DNA of 64,000 nt from Pedobacter cryoconitis (GCA_019352875.1 JAAAFW010000006.1:712284-776283); one strand, 5' to 3'; positions 35,718-44,870 are shown, counted from the first letter of the stretch. The notes: generated by a model not told the origin, from the sequence alone. Program-made: numbers and translations.

Positions 35718-36188
35718 ATGGCAACAGAATTAGATAAGATAGACTTTAAAATACTTAGACTTTTACAGGAGAACGGAAGGATAACGAACTTACTGTTATC
35801 CCAGGAAATAGGATTATCTCCGGCACCGACCCTGGAAAGGGTTAGAAAACTGGAAATGTCTGGGTTTATAAAGAGTTATCATGCCTTAGTTGATGAAGAA
35901 AAACTAGGACTTGGTATTAAAACGTTTATTCAGGTCCAACTCGATTTTCATAAGAATAATACTATACAGATTTTCCTTGACGAGGTTAACCTGATTAAAG
36001 AAATTACGGAATGTCATCACGTGACAGGACAAGCAGATTTCTTGCTTAAAGTTTATGTAAGTGATATTAAAGCTTACGAGAGACTAATTATGGATAAAAT
36101 CAGTAAAATTAGCGTTGTGAAGACTTTCCAGACGATGATGATTATGTCTACGACGAAGAAAGAACCTATTGTTCCTTTGGAATATTAA
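35718..36188 (+). CDS. Lrp/AsnC-family transcriptional regulator
   Basis: 156 aa. The N-terminal winged HTH is DFKILRLLQENGRITNLLLS then EIGLSPAPTLERVRKLEMSG. The C-terminal RAM/ligand domain contains VTGQADFLLKVYVSDIKAYE. It is a feast/famine-type regulator of amino-acid metabolism; the effector is unknown. It is divergent from mntR and shares the palindrome-rich region. It ends 14 bp before the 31-bp inverted repeat at 36203. Confidence 0.95.
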   Translation: MATELDKIDFKILRLLQENGRITNLLLSQEIGLSPAPTLERVRKLEMSGFIKSYHALVDEEKLGLGIKTFIQVQLDFHKNNTIQIFLDEVNLIKEITECHHVTGQADFLLKVYVSDIKAYERLIMDKISKISVVKTFQTMMIMSTTKKEPIVPLEY

Positions 36189-36202
36189 GCATATAAAAAG
36201 CT

Positions 36203-36266
36203 AAAAATAAAAAGCCTGTTAATTGGCAGATCATTTGATCTGCCAATTAACAGGCTTTTTATTTTT
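36203..36266. terminator. Perfect 31-bp inverted repeat, bidirectional terminator
   Basis: Positions 36203-36233 are the exact complement of 36236-36266, with only TT between. The core is AAAAAGCCTGTTAATTGG with its complement, so either strand ends in a T-rich tail. The right arm encodes the last codons of ung, and its stop (36231-36233) is at the apex. Confidence 0.9.
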
Positions 36267-36914
36267 AGAAATAAGATATGTATTGGTTTTTGAAAAAGGT
36301 CTGCTTCCGAAAAACCCGGTATATGAAGAGAAGGGGGAAGGGTGGGGTGCTTTAAGAACCAAATGCTTTTCTCCATTAATTAATAATTCTTTTTGCTGGG
36401 CGTACTTACCCCATAGTATAAATACCAGGCCTTCTCTGTCTTTCGAGAGCTTATTTATTGCCTGGTCAGTAAATGCCTCCCAACCTTTACCCTGATGTGA
36501 ACCTGGTTGATGTGCTCTAACTGTAAGTGTAGCATTTAATAACAACACTCCTTCAGCCGCCCATTGACTCAGGTCGCCATGATCCGGTGTGATAAAACCC
36601 GGGATATCAGTTTCTAGCTCTTTATAGATATTTCTGAGTGAAGGGGGAATCTTGATACCTTTGTTGACAGAAAAGGAAAGGCCATGTGCTTGTTTTTCTC
36701 CATGATAAGGATCCTGTCCGAGAATCACAACTTTCACTTTATCAAAGGGTGTTTCATTGAATGCATTAAAGATCTGGGAATTCGGAGGGTAAATTTGCTG
36801 ATTACTTTCCTTTTCGGAAAGAAGAAAGCTTTTCAGGTTTTGCATATAGGGTTTGCTGAATTCTTCTTCCAGTTCAGTCTGCCATCCTGATTCTAATTTT
36901 GCTGCCATATTCAT
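36231..36914 (-). CDS. ung: Uracil-DNA glycosylase, family 1
   Basis: 227 aa. Motifs are the water-activating Asp in VVILGQDPYHGEKQAHGLSF (about 60-80), LLLNATLTVRAHQPGSHQGK, and the DNA-intercalation loop HPSPFSSYTGFFGSRPFS with catalytic His. It removes uracil from DNA. An alternative start is ATG 36908. Its last codons and stop form one arm of the 31-bp inverted repeat. It follows the thioredoxin-like gene with 1 bp between, so the two are coupled. Confidence 0.98.
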   Translation of the reverse strand: MNMAAKLESGWQTELEEEFSKPYMQNLKSFLLSEKESNQQIYPPNSQIFNAFNETPFDKVKVVILGQDPYHGEKQAHGLSFSVNKGIKIPPSLRNIYKELETDIPGFITPDHGDLSQWAAEGVLLLNATLTVRAHQPGSHQGKGWEAFTDQAINKLSKDREGLVFILWGKYAQQKELLINGEKHLVLKAPHPSPFSSYTGFFGSRPFSKTNTYLISKNKKPVNWQIK

Positions 36915-36915
36915 T

Positions 36916-37326
36916 CTATTTTTTAAGGAGTGCTAACAAATCGTGTTCTAATGAAATTTCTGGTGTCTCCGTGATACGCCCAAGTTCGGATCCATCGGTA
37001 TTATTCAGAATAAACACCGGAATTTTAGTAAAGTTGGGTACTTCTTTCATTTCTTCACCAGGTGACTTCTCCTGATCTACACTGATCAGCTTCAGCCGGT
37101 CGTAAGGGAAGCCAGTCTGGTCAATAACTTTGAGAAATCGTGGTAACTCCCGTTGGCAGTCACTGCACCAGGTGCCCAAGATGATAGTTATTTTCTTATC
37201 TGATAATAGCGGACATAAAAGTTCAATGATTGCCATGTCGGGTTGATAAGCTGGATATTCAGCTGCATAGCTAGCTTGCATGCCAAGAACCGAGAATAAA
37301 TCGTCTGGATGGTGTATGTAGGGCAT
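36916..37326 (-). CDS. Thioredoxin-fold protein with WCSDC motif
   Basis: 136 aa, no signal peptide, so cytoplasmic. The active-site motif is IILGTWCSDCQRELPRFLKV (CxxC), with the cis-Pro in TKIPVFIL and the ISVDQEK strand typical of thioredoxins. The N-terminal about 45 residues are a helical extension. The WCSDC variant is seen in stand-alone Bacteroidota thioredoxins of unknown partner. It is co-transcribed with ung. Confidence 0.88.
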   Translation of the reverse strand: MPYIHHPDDLFSVLGMQASYAAEYPAYQPDMAIIELLCPLLSDKKITIILGTWCSDCQRELPRFLKVIDQTGFPYDRLKLISVDQEKSPGEEMKEVPNFTKIPVFILNNTDGSELGRITETPEISLEHDLLALLKK

Positions 37327-37475
37327 AATATTATATTATGAATGCGCTCAGATTTAAAAATATCGGTAAAGATATTAAATAGAGAGCCAATAGTTTTTTT
37401 GTTTAAATATTATTTAATATCTGATTTTTGGTATTTAAACACGATATTTGCAGCAAAAATATAATTAAAAAAGAT

Positions 37476-38015
37476 ATGCCAAACATAGTCAGACTAATAG
37501 CGGGATTTGTAATATTCGGAAGTGCAGTGGCGCTGATGTTTTTCGGATTCTGGGGATGGGGAATTTTAGCCGTCTTCATTAGTATCCTTATTATTATTAC
37601 TTTCTTTTACAATGAGAACATGTTGTTAGCACAATGGTTTTTGAGAAAAGACGATATGCCGAAGGCTGAAACCTTTTTAAGAAGAATTACTAACTATGAA
37701 ACGCAGCTTTTCAGAGCTCAGCATGGCTATTACAATCTGTTAATTGGACTAATTGAATCTAGAAAAGCACCGATGCAGTCTGAGAAATATTTCAAGAAAG
37801 CGTTAGCTCTTGGTATGCAGATGGACCATAATATCGCTTTAGCTAAATTAAGCCTGGCAGGTATTTCAATGGGTAAAAGAAATAAAAGAGAAGCTCAGAT
37901 GTATCTGACAGAAGCGAAGAAGGCAGACAAGAATAAGTTACTTGCCGATCAGATCAAACAAATGAAAGATCAGTTGGGAATGCTGGATAAACAACAGCAG
38001 GTGAGATACAGATAA
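37476..38015 (+). CDS. Membrane-anchored TPR-like protein, function unknown
   Basis: 179 aa from the ATG at 37476 (MPNIVRLIAGFVIFGSAVAL); the frame extends upstream to 37428 without a better start. Two N-terminal helices (about 5-45) form a hairpin anchor. The rest is helical with TPR-like spacing (KAETFLRRITNYETQLFRAQ, MQSEKYFKKALALGMQ, LAKLSLAGISMGKRNKREAQ) and probably faces the cytoplasm. No enzyme motif was seen. It ends 12 bp before a perfect 20-bp inverted repeat. Confidence 0.82.
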   Translation: MPNIVRLIAGFVIFGSAVALMFFGFWGWGILAVFISILIIITFFYNENMLLAQWFLRKDDMPKAETFLRRITNYETQLFRAQHGYYNLLIGLIESRKAPMQSEKYFKKALALGMQMDHNIALAKLSLAGISMGKRNKREAQMYLTEAKKADKNKLLADQIKQMKDQLGMLDKQQQVRYR

Positions 38016-38027
38016 AAAAATATTAAA

Positions 38028-38070
38028 GACAAATAAAAAAAGCCACATTATGTGGCTTTTTTTATTTGTC
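38028..38070. terminator. Perfect 20-bp inverted repeat, bidirectional terminator
   Basis: 38028-38047 is the exact complement of 38051-38070, loop TTA. The stem core is AGCCACA/TGTGGCT flanked by A- and T-runs. It contains the last three codons and the stop of the minus-strand gene at 38062. Confidence 0.9.
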
Positions 38071-38277
38071 TTCCAGATTATCATAGGAGTCGTTTGAATG
38101 GTATTCGTTCCGACTGATCATATCGTCTTCCATCGGGTCTGTGTTATTCTTTCGGAAAAAGAACTGTTCTGCCTGTATTCTTTTGATTAACTGTCTCACT
38201 AAACTAAGATCATAGGACTCTTTGTTTAATTTTATACAGTATTCGCTTTCTGTTATTTCGAGGCTTGTCTGAATCAT
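38062..38277 (-). CDS. Small acidic hypothetical protein
   Basis: 71 aa, starting MIQTSLEITESEYCIKLNKE; it has a short beta-alpha start (YDLSLVRQLIKRIQAEQFFF) and an acidic, Asn-rich tail. No family recognised. Support comes from its position between two well-formed terminators and a plausible coding composition. It could be a small regulatory or toxin-antitoxin-like orphan, but nothing in the sequence shows this. Confidence 0.6.
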   Translation of the reverse strand: MIQTSLEITESEYCIKLNKESYDLSLVRQLIKRIQAEQFFFRKNNTDPMEDDMISRNEYHSNDSYDNLEDK

Positions 38278-38300
38278 AACTTATAAATATTAACTGCGAT

Positions 38301-38340
38301 AAAAATAAAAAAGGCCCGCTGTATTTATATACAACGGGCC
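38301..38340 (-). terminator. lysS terminator
   Basis: GGCCCG (38313-38318) pairs with CGGGCC (38335-38340), extended by TGTAT/ATACA after one mismatch. On the minus strand a T-rich tract (38301-38312) follows. It lies 35 bp past the lysS stop. Confidence 0.85.
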
Positions 38341-38374
38341 GTTAAGTTTATAACAAGTTTATGTTAAATTAGTC

Positions 38375-40102
38375 CTAATTCCTTTCGAACCAGTTTGTTA
38401 CCTCTTCTTTTGAAGGCATAGGTATTTCGAGTTTCAACTTTTTTCTCATTCCACCCAGATCATTAAATACCTTGTTAGCATTTGCAGCAGCCAGATCTTC
38501 TAATGTATTAAAGCCCATTTTTCTAAGAACAACTACCCATTCAGCAGGGATACCGGCATTTACGAAATCTTCATCAGAAGTAATTTTCGCTTTTTTCTCT
38601 GGTCTCATCTGAGGGAAGAAAAGAACCTCTTGTATTGTTGATTGATTAGTCATTAACATGACCAGTCTGTCGATTCCGAAACCTAAACCAGATGTAGGTG
38701 GCATACCATACTCTAATGCACGAATAAAATCATCATCCATTGCCATAGCTTCGTCGTCGCCTCTCGCTGCCAGCTTTAGTTGCTCTTCAAAACGCTCTTT
38801 CTGATCAATAGGGTCATTGAGCTCCGAATAGGCATTAGCAATCTCTTTACCGTTTACAAAAAGTTCAAATCTTTCAACAAGACCTTCTTTGCTACGGTGT
38901 TTTTTCGCTAAAGGTGTCATCTCAAGAGGGTAATCTGTGATGTATGTAGGCTGGATTAGATTTGCTTCAACTTTTTCGCTGAAGAGTTCATCAATTAGTT
39001 TACCACGTCCCATTGAACTATTCACTTCAATACCGAAACTAGTACAGGTATCTTTAATCTCAGCTTCTGTCATTTCAGAAACATCGACTCCAGTATACTT
39101 CTGTATAGATTCATACATAGTAAGTTTTTCATAAGGACCTGTGAAATTAATCTCATGCTGTCCGACTTTAACTTTTCCCGATCCGTGGATAGCGATAGCT
39201 ACTTTTTCCAGACATTCTTCGACCATGCCCATCATCCATATATAATCTTTATAAGCCACATAGATCTCCATTGCGGTATATTCAGGATTATGTGTGCGGT
39301 CCATACCTTCGTTACGGAACATTTTGCCAAATTCATAAACACCGTCGAAACCGGCAACGATTAATCTTTTCAGATAAAGTTCGTTGGCAATCCTCAAGAA
39401 AAGAGGCATATCTAATGTATTGTGATGCGTTTCAAAAGGTCTTGCTGCTGCACCACCGTGTATCTGTTGCAGAATAGGTGTTTCAACCTCCATCCAACCC
39501 TGTTGATCAAAGTAGTTCCGCATAGTATTAATTACCTTGGAACGGTTAATGAAAATCTGTTTAAAGCCAGGATTTACAGTGAGGTCGACATAACGTTGTC
39601 TGTAACGTAATTCCGGATCAGTGAATCCGTCATATATATTGCCTTCTTCGTCTCTTTTTACCACTGGCAATGGCTTTAGTGATTTTGAAAGTAGAGTGAA
39701 AGCGGTAACGTGAACGGAGATCTCACCAGTTTGTGTCGTGAAGACATATCCCTTTATACCGATGAAGTCACCCAGGTCAAGAAGTTTTTTAAATACCGTG
39801 TTGTAGATTGTCTTATCCTCATCAGGACATAACTCATCCCTCTTCAGATATACCTGAATACGGCCAGTGGAGTCCTGTATTTCTACAAATGCTGCACTAC
39901 CCATAATTCTGCGGGTCATAATTCTTCCGGCGAAACTAACATTCTGATAAGCATCCTTATTATTTTCATAATTAGCTAAAATGTCAGCTGCATTGGTATT
40001 GATCTCATAGCCCTCAGCAGGGTAGGGGTCAATGCCCAGTTCACGTAACTGGGTAAGCGCATTTCTACGCAGTATTTCTTGTTCTGATAATCCTGTACTC
40101 AT
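38375..40102 (-). CDS. lysS: Lysyl-tRNA synthetase, class II
   Basis: 575 aa. The N-terminal OB-fold anticodon-binding domain covers about 55-165 (VSFAGRIMTRRIMGSAAFVE). The catalytic core has motif 2 (FRNEGMDRTHNPEYTAMEIY) and motif 3 (GLGFGIDRLVMLMTN). A C-terminal extension of roughly 75 residues follows motif 3 (from RPEKKAKI) and has a helix-hairpin-helix look (VVLRKMGFNTLEDLAAANAN). Typical bacterial LysS ends soon after motif 3. A -33/-7 promoter lies at 40169-40202. Confidence 0.98.
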   Translation of the reverse strand: MSTGLSEQEILRRNALTQLRELGIDPYPAEGYEINTNAADILANYENNKDAYQNVSFAGRIMTRRIMGSAAFVEIQDSTGRIQVYLKRDELCPDEDKTIYNTVFKKLLDLGDFIGIKGYVFTTQTGEISVHVTAFTLLSKSLKPLPVVKRDEEGNIYDGFTDPELRYRQRYVDLTVNPGFKQIFINRSKVINTMRNYFDQQGWMEVETPILQQIHGGAAARPFETHHNTLDMPLFLRIANELYLKRLIVAGFDGVYEFGKMFRNEGMDRTHNPEYTAMEIYVAYKDYIWMMGMVEECLEKVAIAIHGSGKVKVGQHEINFTGPYEKLTMYESIQKYTGVDVSEMTEAEIKDTCTSFGIEVNSSMGRGKLIDELFSEKVEANLIQPTYITDYPLEMTPLAKKHRSKEGLVERFELFVNGKEIANAYSELNDPIDQKERFEEQLKLAARGDDEAMAMDDDFIRALEYGMPPTSGLGFGIDRLVMLMTNQSTIQEVLFFPQMRPEKKAKITSDEDFVNAGIPAEWVVVLRKMGFNTLEDLAAANANKVFNDLGGMRKKLKLEIPMPSKEEVTNWFERN

Positions 40103-40168
40103 ATATGTTCAATATTCGGCTTAAGCCGGAAATTAGATTCAATCCTGATCTGCTGATCAGTTATCTTG

Positions 40169-40202
40169 CAAAAATAGTAAAATTGAGGGGTTTTACAGCA
40201 AA
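40169..40202 (-). promoter_or_regulatory. Promoter of lysS
   Basis: On the minus strand: TTTG (40199-40202), 22 bases, then TATTTTTG (40169-40176), a match to TAnnTTTG. The start codon is 66 bp further on. Confidence 0.65.
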
Positions 40203-40204
40203 TT

Positions 40205-42118
40205 CTATTCAGTCTCAACTGCTGATGAATATAGTTCGTTGATTGGCGCGGCATAAATCTTTTCGACAACTTTGCGTTTAATTTTCATGGTTGGCGTAAT
40301 CTCACCTGCATCCATACTGAATGGATTTCTTTTGAGCAGAAATTGTTTGATTCTCTCAAATTTAGCCAGGTTATCAGACAGCTTTTTGATGTCTTCTCTG
40401 ATCCAGCTCAGTATTTCTGGATTTGTAATAAAAGATTGAGGATCTTCAAAAAAAGACTCAGAAAGATGAAATTTAGCGGTCATTGCCTCCTTATTGGGGA
40501 TTATTATCGCGGTTAGGTATTCTCTTTTATCACCAATCAGAAAGATTTGCTCAATCTTAAGACTTTGCAGATAAATATTCTCTACAGGAGTAGGATAAAC
40601 ATTCTTTCCATATGCATTGACAATCATATTTTTCAGCCGGTCAGTAATTTGTAGGTTACCTTTATAGAAACGACCGATATCACCGGTATGGAACCAATTA
40701 TGTTTGTCTATAGCTTCTGCAGTTTCGGCTGGCTTGTTGAAATAACCTTGCATTACGCAATGTCCACGAACGATAATTTCGCCTTCTTCTGAAATATATT
40801 CAGGATCAAAACTTTCGTGTGTTTGAATATTGAGTATTTCTTTAGTATCCACATTTTGTATACCTATTTCGATTCCTGGAATTACTCTGCCAACGGTACC
40901 GTATACCTGACGGTCGTATTCTGTAACTGACATAACCGGCGAAGTCTCTGTTAGGCCGAAACCTTCCAGGATCTTTATACCTAGATTGCCGAAAAACTCT
41001 CCTACAGTTTTAGGTAAAGCTGCGCCGCCTGAAATCATGAATTTGAGTCTTCCCCCTGTTTTTTCCTTGATTTTACTGAAAACCAGTTTGTCGGCGAGAA
41101 ACTGTTCTGCGGCTAAAACTAAACCAGGCGATTTCCTAGCTTCCGCTTTTTCCCGGTATTGCTTGCCTATTTCCAGTGCCCAGAGAAATATTTTAGATTT
41201 CATCCCACCTGCAGATGTTCCACTCTGAATGGCTTTATCGTGAATCCTTTCCAATAAACGGGGTACGCAACTCATGACTGTAGGTCTCACCTCAGCCATA
41301 TTTTTAGCCAGTAGTTCGAGACTCTGAGCATAGGCAATTTTACAGCCCTGGGCACAGCATACATGGTAAGTTGCAGTTCTTTCAAAGACATGTGACAGAG
41401 GCAAGAAAGATAAGAAGGTTTCAGTTTCATCAATTACAGGGATCTGCTGAAGACATACTTTTACATTTTCTACAAAATTACTATGCGAGAGCATTACTCC
41501 TTTCGGAGTACCAGTGGTTCCTGAAGTGTATATTAATGAAGAAATATCTTTCGGCAAAACTTCATTTCTGCGTGCTATTATCTGATTCTGATATTTATTA
41601 ATTAGGCTGTCGCCCTCAGAAAGTACAGATTCGAAACTGAAAATAATGGTATTAAGATCTTCCGGTAAGGTAATCTTCGTGAATTCATTAAATACCGGAA
41701 TGATAAACTCCAGCATTTTACAGTTACCTGCGATCTTGAGTACTTTTTTGTATAGGAAAGGATTACCGACCAAAATGGCCCTGATACCGGAATCATTGAT
41801 GATATATTCTACTTCCTGTTCGGACAAAGTAGGGTAGATGGATACATTGATTGCTCCAATCTGTTGAATACCCTGGTCGTAATAGACATAATCAGGCCCA
41901 TTCTCAATCATCAATCCCATTCTGTCACCTTTTGCTATACCTTTTTCAAGGAAGAATGCAGATACAGCATCTGCTTTGGCGAGGGTTTGTGCAAATGAAA
42001 TATTCTCCCACTCATCGCCCTTTTTATGAATCAGAAACGTCGTTTCAGGCGGATGGATATTTTCTACCACATTCCTTAAAAGCGTTGGGATTGTTGAAGA
42101 CTCGTTAAATGATACCAT
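40205..42118 (-). CDS. AMP-forming long-chain acyl-CoA synthetase
   Basis: 637 aa from the ATG at 42118 (MVSFNESSTIPTLLRN). A longer frame to 42286 would pass through the iscA terminator. The adenylate-forming motifs are SSLIYTSGTTGTPKGVMLSH, LEGFGLTETSPVMS, and FHTGDIGRFYKGNLQITDRL; the C-terminal catalytic Lys is probably in TPTMKIKRK. It activates long-chain fatty acids to acyl-CoA at the membrane for beta-oxidation or lipid synthesis. No fad regulator or other fatty-acid gene is next to it. Confidence 0.95.
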   Translation of the reverse strand: MVSFNESSTIPTLLRNVVENIHPPETTFLIHKKGDEWENISFAQTLAKADAVSAFFLEKGIAKGDRMGLMIENGPDYVYYDQGIQQIGAINVSIYPTLSEQEVEYIINDSGIRAILVGNPFLYKKVLKIAGNCKMLEFIIPVFNEFTKITLPEDLNTIIFSFESVLSEGDSLINKYQNQIIARRNEVLPKDISSLIYTSGTTGTPKGVMLSHSNFVENVKVCLQQIPVIDETETFLSFLPLSHVFERTATYHVCCAQGCKIAYAQSLELLAKNMAEVRPTVMSCVPRLLERIHDKAIQSGTSAGGMKSKIFLWALEIGKQYREKAEARKSPGLVLAAEQFLADKLVFSKIKEKTGGRLKFMISGGAALPKTVGEFFGNLGIKILEGFGLTETSPVMSVTEYDRQVYGTVGRVIPGIEIGIQNVDTKEILNIQTHESFDPEYISEEGEIIVRGHCVMQGYFNKPAETAEAIDKHNWFHTGDIGRFYKGNLQITDRLKNMIVNAYGKNVYPTPVENIYLQSLKIEQIFLIGDKREYLTAIIIPNKEAMTAKFHLSESFFEDPQSFITNPEILSWIREDIKKLSDNLAKFERIKQFLLKRNPFSMDAGEITPTMKIKRKVVEKIYAAPINELYSSAVETE

Positions 42119-42204
42119 GATGTTTTCTTTTGGGAAGGCAATAATAAAGTTTTTTAGCCTAATTACACAATATCCTGATCCTGGGGGAAACTCAGAATTC
42201 AAGT

Positions 42205-42236
42205 CAAAAAAAAAGGCACCTGTGAGGTGCCCTTTT
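42205..42236 (-). terminator. Terminator of the isc operon
   Basis: GGCACC (42215-42220) pairs with GGTGCC (42226-42231), loop TGTGA. On the minus strand it is followed by a T9 run (42206-42214). It lies 20 bp past the iscA stop. Confidence 0.85.
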
Positions 42237-42255
42237 TCTAAAAAAAAATAATTGA

Positions 42256-42582
42256 TTAAACAGAAAAACTTTCGCCGCAAGCACACGAGCGACTCGCATT
42301 CGGATTGTTAAAGTTGAAGCCCTTTCCATTCAGACCATCAGAGAAGTCAAGTTCAGTGCCTGCCAGGTATAAAAATGACTTCATATCCAAAGCGATGCGA
42401 ACGCCTTTGTCTTCAAAAAACTGATCTCCGGTTTGTTCTTCATTATCAAAATCCATATTGTATGATAATCCTGAACATCCTCCACCTTTTACAGATACCC
42501 GTAAAAAATAATTGGTATCCATTTGAGATTCCTGCATTAACTCATCAATTTTGCTTTTTGCTTTTGCGGTTATTGTGATCAT
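42256..42582 (-). CDS. iscA: HesB/IscA-family iron-sulfur assembly protein
   Basis: 108 aa. The three cysteines of A-type carriers are present: VSVKGGGCSGLSYNM-type start (here GGGCSGLSYNM) and the C-terminal SCACGESFSV. It passes Fe-S clusters to apoproteins. It is the third gene of the operon, 76 bp after iscU, and is followed by a terminator. The same family includes ErpA; the name follows context. Confidence 0.93.
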   Translation of the reverse strand: MITITAKAKSKIDELMQESQMDTNYFLRVSVKGGGCSGLSYNMDFDNEEQTGDQFFEDKGVRIALDMKSFLYLAGTELDFSDGLNGKGFNFNNPNASRSCACGESFSV

Positions 42583-42658
42583 ATGCTTTTTTATTAATCA
42601 GGCCTGCGCTACTAACGTAGGTCTGTGTCCTTAATTAATTATATATAATTTCTGTAGC

Positions 42659-43072
42659 TTAATGGTGTGATTTAGGCAAAGCAATTGGTTCCATACCATT
42701 TTTCACACGATAATCATTAATAGCTGACTTAATTGCATCTTCTGCAAGAACTGAACAGTGAATTTTTACCGGAGGAAGAGCTAGTTCTTCTACAATATCC
42801 ATATTGTCGATTGTCAAAGCTTCATCTACCGTTTTACCTTTTAACCATTCCGTTGCAAGAGAAGAGGAAGCAATTGCTGAGCCACATCCAAAAGTTTTAA
42901 ATTTGGCATCAGTAATTACATTGTTTTCATCCACTTCAATTTGCAGACGCATAACGTCACCACATTCAGGTGCGCCTACTAAACCAGTACCTACTGATTT
43001 ACTGTCTTTATTTAAAGTACCAACATTACGGGGGTTGGTATAGTGTTCCATTACTTTTTCTGAGTACGCCAT
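42659..43072 (-). CDS. iscU: Iron-sulfur cluster scaffold IscU
   Basis: 137 aa. Conserved cysteines are in GAPECGDVMRLQ, FKTFGCGSAIASSSLATEWL and LPPVKIHCSVLAEDAI, the LPPVK motif that HscA recognises. It assembles [2Fe-2S] clusters with sulfur from IscS. No hscA, hscB or ferredoxin gene is in this operon. It is 70 bp downstream of iscS. Confidence 0.97.
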   Translation of the reverse strand: MAYSEKVMEHYTNPRNVGTLNKDSKSVGTGLVGAPECGDVMRLQIEVDENNVITDAKFKTFGCGSAIASSSLATEWLKGKTVDEALTIDNMDIVEELALPPVKIHCSVLAEDAIKSAINDYRVKNGMEPIALPKSHH

Positions 43073-43142
43073 TATGTTTGTCGTCTAAACTCCTTCCCGG
43101 AGTTGGGTTATATGATGAATAATTTAAATTGGGGTTTGCAGA

Positions 43143-44354
43143 TTAATGCTCCGCCCATTCAATTTTACTTAAGTCTATTCCTTCTTTAAACATTTCCCAT
43201 AGTGGAGAAAGATTTCTCAGATGGTCAACTGCTTTTCTAGTATTTTCGATTGCATAATCGATTTCTTCCTCTGTAGTGAACCTACCTAATCCAAAACGGA
43301 TCGAAGAGTGTGCCAAATCATCAGAAAGGCCTAAACTTTTCAATACATACGAAGGCTCAAGAGAAGCAGAAGTACAGGCAGAACCCGAAGATACAGCAAG
43401 ATCCTTCATTGCCATCATTAAACCTTCACCCTCTACATATTTAAATGAGATGTTGGCAACATGCGGCAAACGGTGCTGTGTATTACCGTTTACGTAACTT
43501 TCTTCCATTTGGGATAGTGCACCTTCCAGTTTGTCACGAAGGCCAGAAAGACGTTTGGCTTCCTCGTCCATTTCCAGTCTGCAAAGTTCACAAGCCTTAC
43601 CGAGGCCGACAATACCAGGTACGTTTAGTGTTCCCGAACGCATACCACGTTCGTGGCCACCACCGTCCATTTGGGCTGTGACCTTAACCCTTGGGTTTTT
43701 ACGGCGTACATATAATGCACCAACGCCCTTTGGTCCATACATTTTATGTGCTGAGAAAGCCAGCAGGTCAATACCATCTGCATTTACATCCACCGGTATT
43801 TTACCAACTGCCTGTGTAGCATCTGTCATGAATAATGCGCCGTATTTATGAGCAATGGCAGAGATTTCTTTTATCGGCTGAACTACGCCTATTTCATTGT
43901 TACCATACATAATAGTAACAAGAATGGTCTGTTCAGTCATTGCTGCTTCCAGTTCAGCAAGGTCAATTAATCCATCTTCCTTTACATTCAGGTAAGTTAC
44001 CCTTGCGCCTGCTTTTTCCAGGTGTTTACAGGTATCCAGCACTGCTTTATGTTCAGTAGTGGCGGTGATAATATGATTGCCTTTTTCCGAATACATTTCA
44101 AATACCCCCTTAATACCCAGGTTATCAGCTTCTGTTGCACCGGAAGTAAAGATAATTTCTTTTTCAGTACAGCCGATCAGTTTGGCAGCCTGTTCACGGG
44201 CATAGTCGACACCTTCTTCTGCAACCCAGCCAAAAGCGTGGTTACGGCTCGCTGCGTTGCCGAATTTGCTGGTTAAATAAGGTAACATCGCTTCAAGTAC
44301 ACGCGGATCAAGCGGAGTTGTAGCGTTATTATCAAGGTAAATAGGAAGTTCCAT
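43143..44354 (-). CDS. iscS: Cysteine desulfurase IscS
   Basis: 403 aa from the ATG at 44354 ([17 protein letters not shown]); the longer frame starts in the promoter region. The PLP Lys is in [17 protein letters not shown], and the catalytic Cys loop is [17 protein letters not shown], of the long-loop IscS type. It supplies sulfur from cysteine for Fe-S clusters and tRNA thiolation. It is the first gene of iscS-iscU-iscA, with a -7 element at 44382-44389. Confidence 0.97.
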   Translation of the reverse strand: MELPIYLDNNATTPLDPRVLEAMLPYLTSKFGNAASRNHAFGWVAEEGVDYAREQAAKLIGCTEKEIIFTSGATEADNLGIKGVFEMYSEKGNHIITATTEHKAVLDTCKHLEKAGARVTYLNVKEDGLIDLAELEAAMTEQTILVTIMYGNNEIGVVQPIKEISAIAHKYGALFMTDATQAVGKIPVDVNADGIDLLAFSAHKMYGPKGVGALYVRRKNPRVKVTAQMDGGGHERGMRSGTLNVPGIVGLGKACELCRLEMDEEAKRLSGLRDKLEGALSQMEESYVNGNTQHRLPHVANISFKYVEGEGLMMAMKDLAVSSGSACTSASLEPSYVLKSLGLSDDLAHSSIRFGLGRFTTEEEIDYAIENTRKAVDHLRNLSPLWEMFKEGIDLSKIEWAEH

Positions 44355-44381
44355 TGTATATAATTTATTCGTTTTAATATA

Positions 44382-44389
44382 CAAATGTA
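44382..44389 (-). promoter_or_regulatory. Promoter -7 element of the isc operon
   Basis: TACATTTG on the minus strand matches TAnnTTTG exactly, 27 bp upstream of the iscS ATG. No -33 TTTG at standard spacing, which may mean an activator is needed. Confidence 0.55.
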
Positions 44390-44569
44390 CTAAAAAAGAT
44401 TACCAACTAGGTTAATTATCACGGAGGAACGGCTGGTCCGGAACGACATTTTGACATTAGATTAACGTAACTTACAGAAGACTTTAAAGGTTCGGGCAGA
44501 TGTGGTTTGCTAGCTTTTTTAATTGACTTGATTAGCTGATATTTGGCGCTGGATTTCAAAACAACAATA

Positions 44570-44857
44570 ATGAAGGATCAGCAGGCATTGAGCCAATTAC
44601 TGAACAAAGACTTTGAGTTAGAGGAAACGCTGACTGAGCAAGAGCTAAGAGATAAGTTGATTCATGCATTTTCCTGGATGCTGGACAACGATATTTCGAA
44701 AATGATGCAGATTCTTTACCGCGCAGACGTGGAGGAAGAGCGATTAAAATCTTTGCTTATCAGCAGGTCGCACCTGCCTTCTGCAGAAGTGATTGCGGAT
44801 GAATACCTTAGCAGGCAACGCCGTAAAATTGAAACCCGGAAATTGTACAGTACATAA
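44570..44857 (+). CDS. Small conserved-looking hypothetical protein
   Basis: 95 aa from the ATG at 44570 (MKDQQALSQLLNKDFELEET). It is all helical and acidic, ending in a basic tail (YLSRQRRKIETRKLYST); no cysteine motif or membrane segment. No family recognised. The segment TLTEQELRDKLIHAFSWMLD looks like a packed helical bundle. It lies 83 bp upstream of rpmE2, which has its own candidate promoter. Confidence 0.65.
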   Translation: MKDQQALSQLLNKDFELEETLTEQELRDKLIHAFSWMLDNDISKMMQILYRADVEEERLKSLLISRSHLPSAEVIADEYLSRQRRKIETRKLYST

Positions 44858-44870
44858 TTTTTCATTATCC

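Noticed and set aside
42119..42286. Longer start for the acyl-CoA ligase
   Set aside because: The extension passes through the isc terminator and is not ligase-like; the ATG at 42118 fits.
44401..44569. Small RNA or riboswitch upstream of the 44570 gene
   Set aside because: No conserved structure or motif could be supported by eye.
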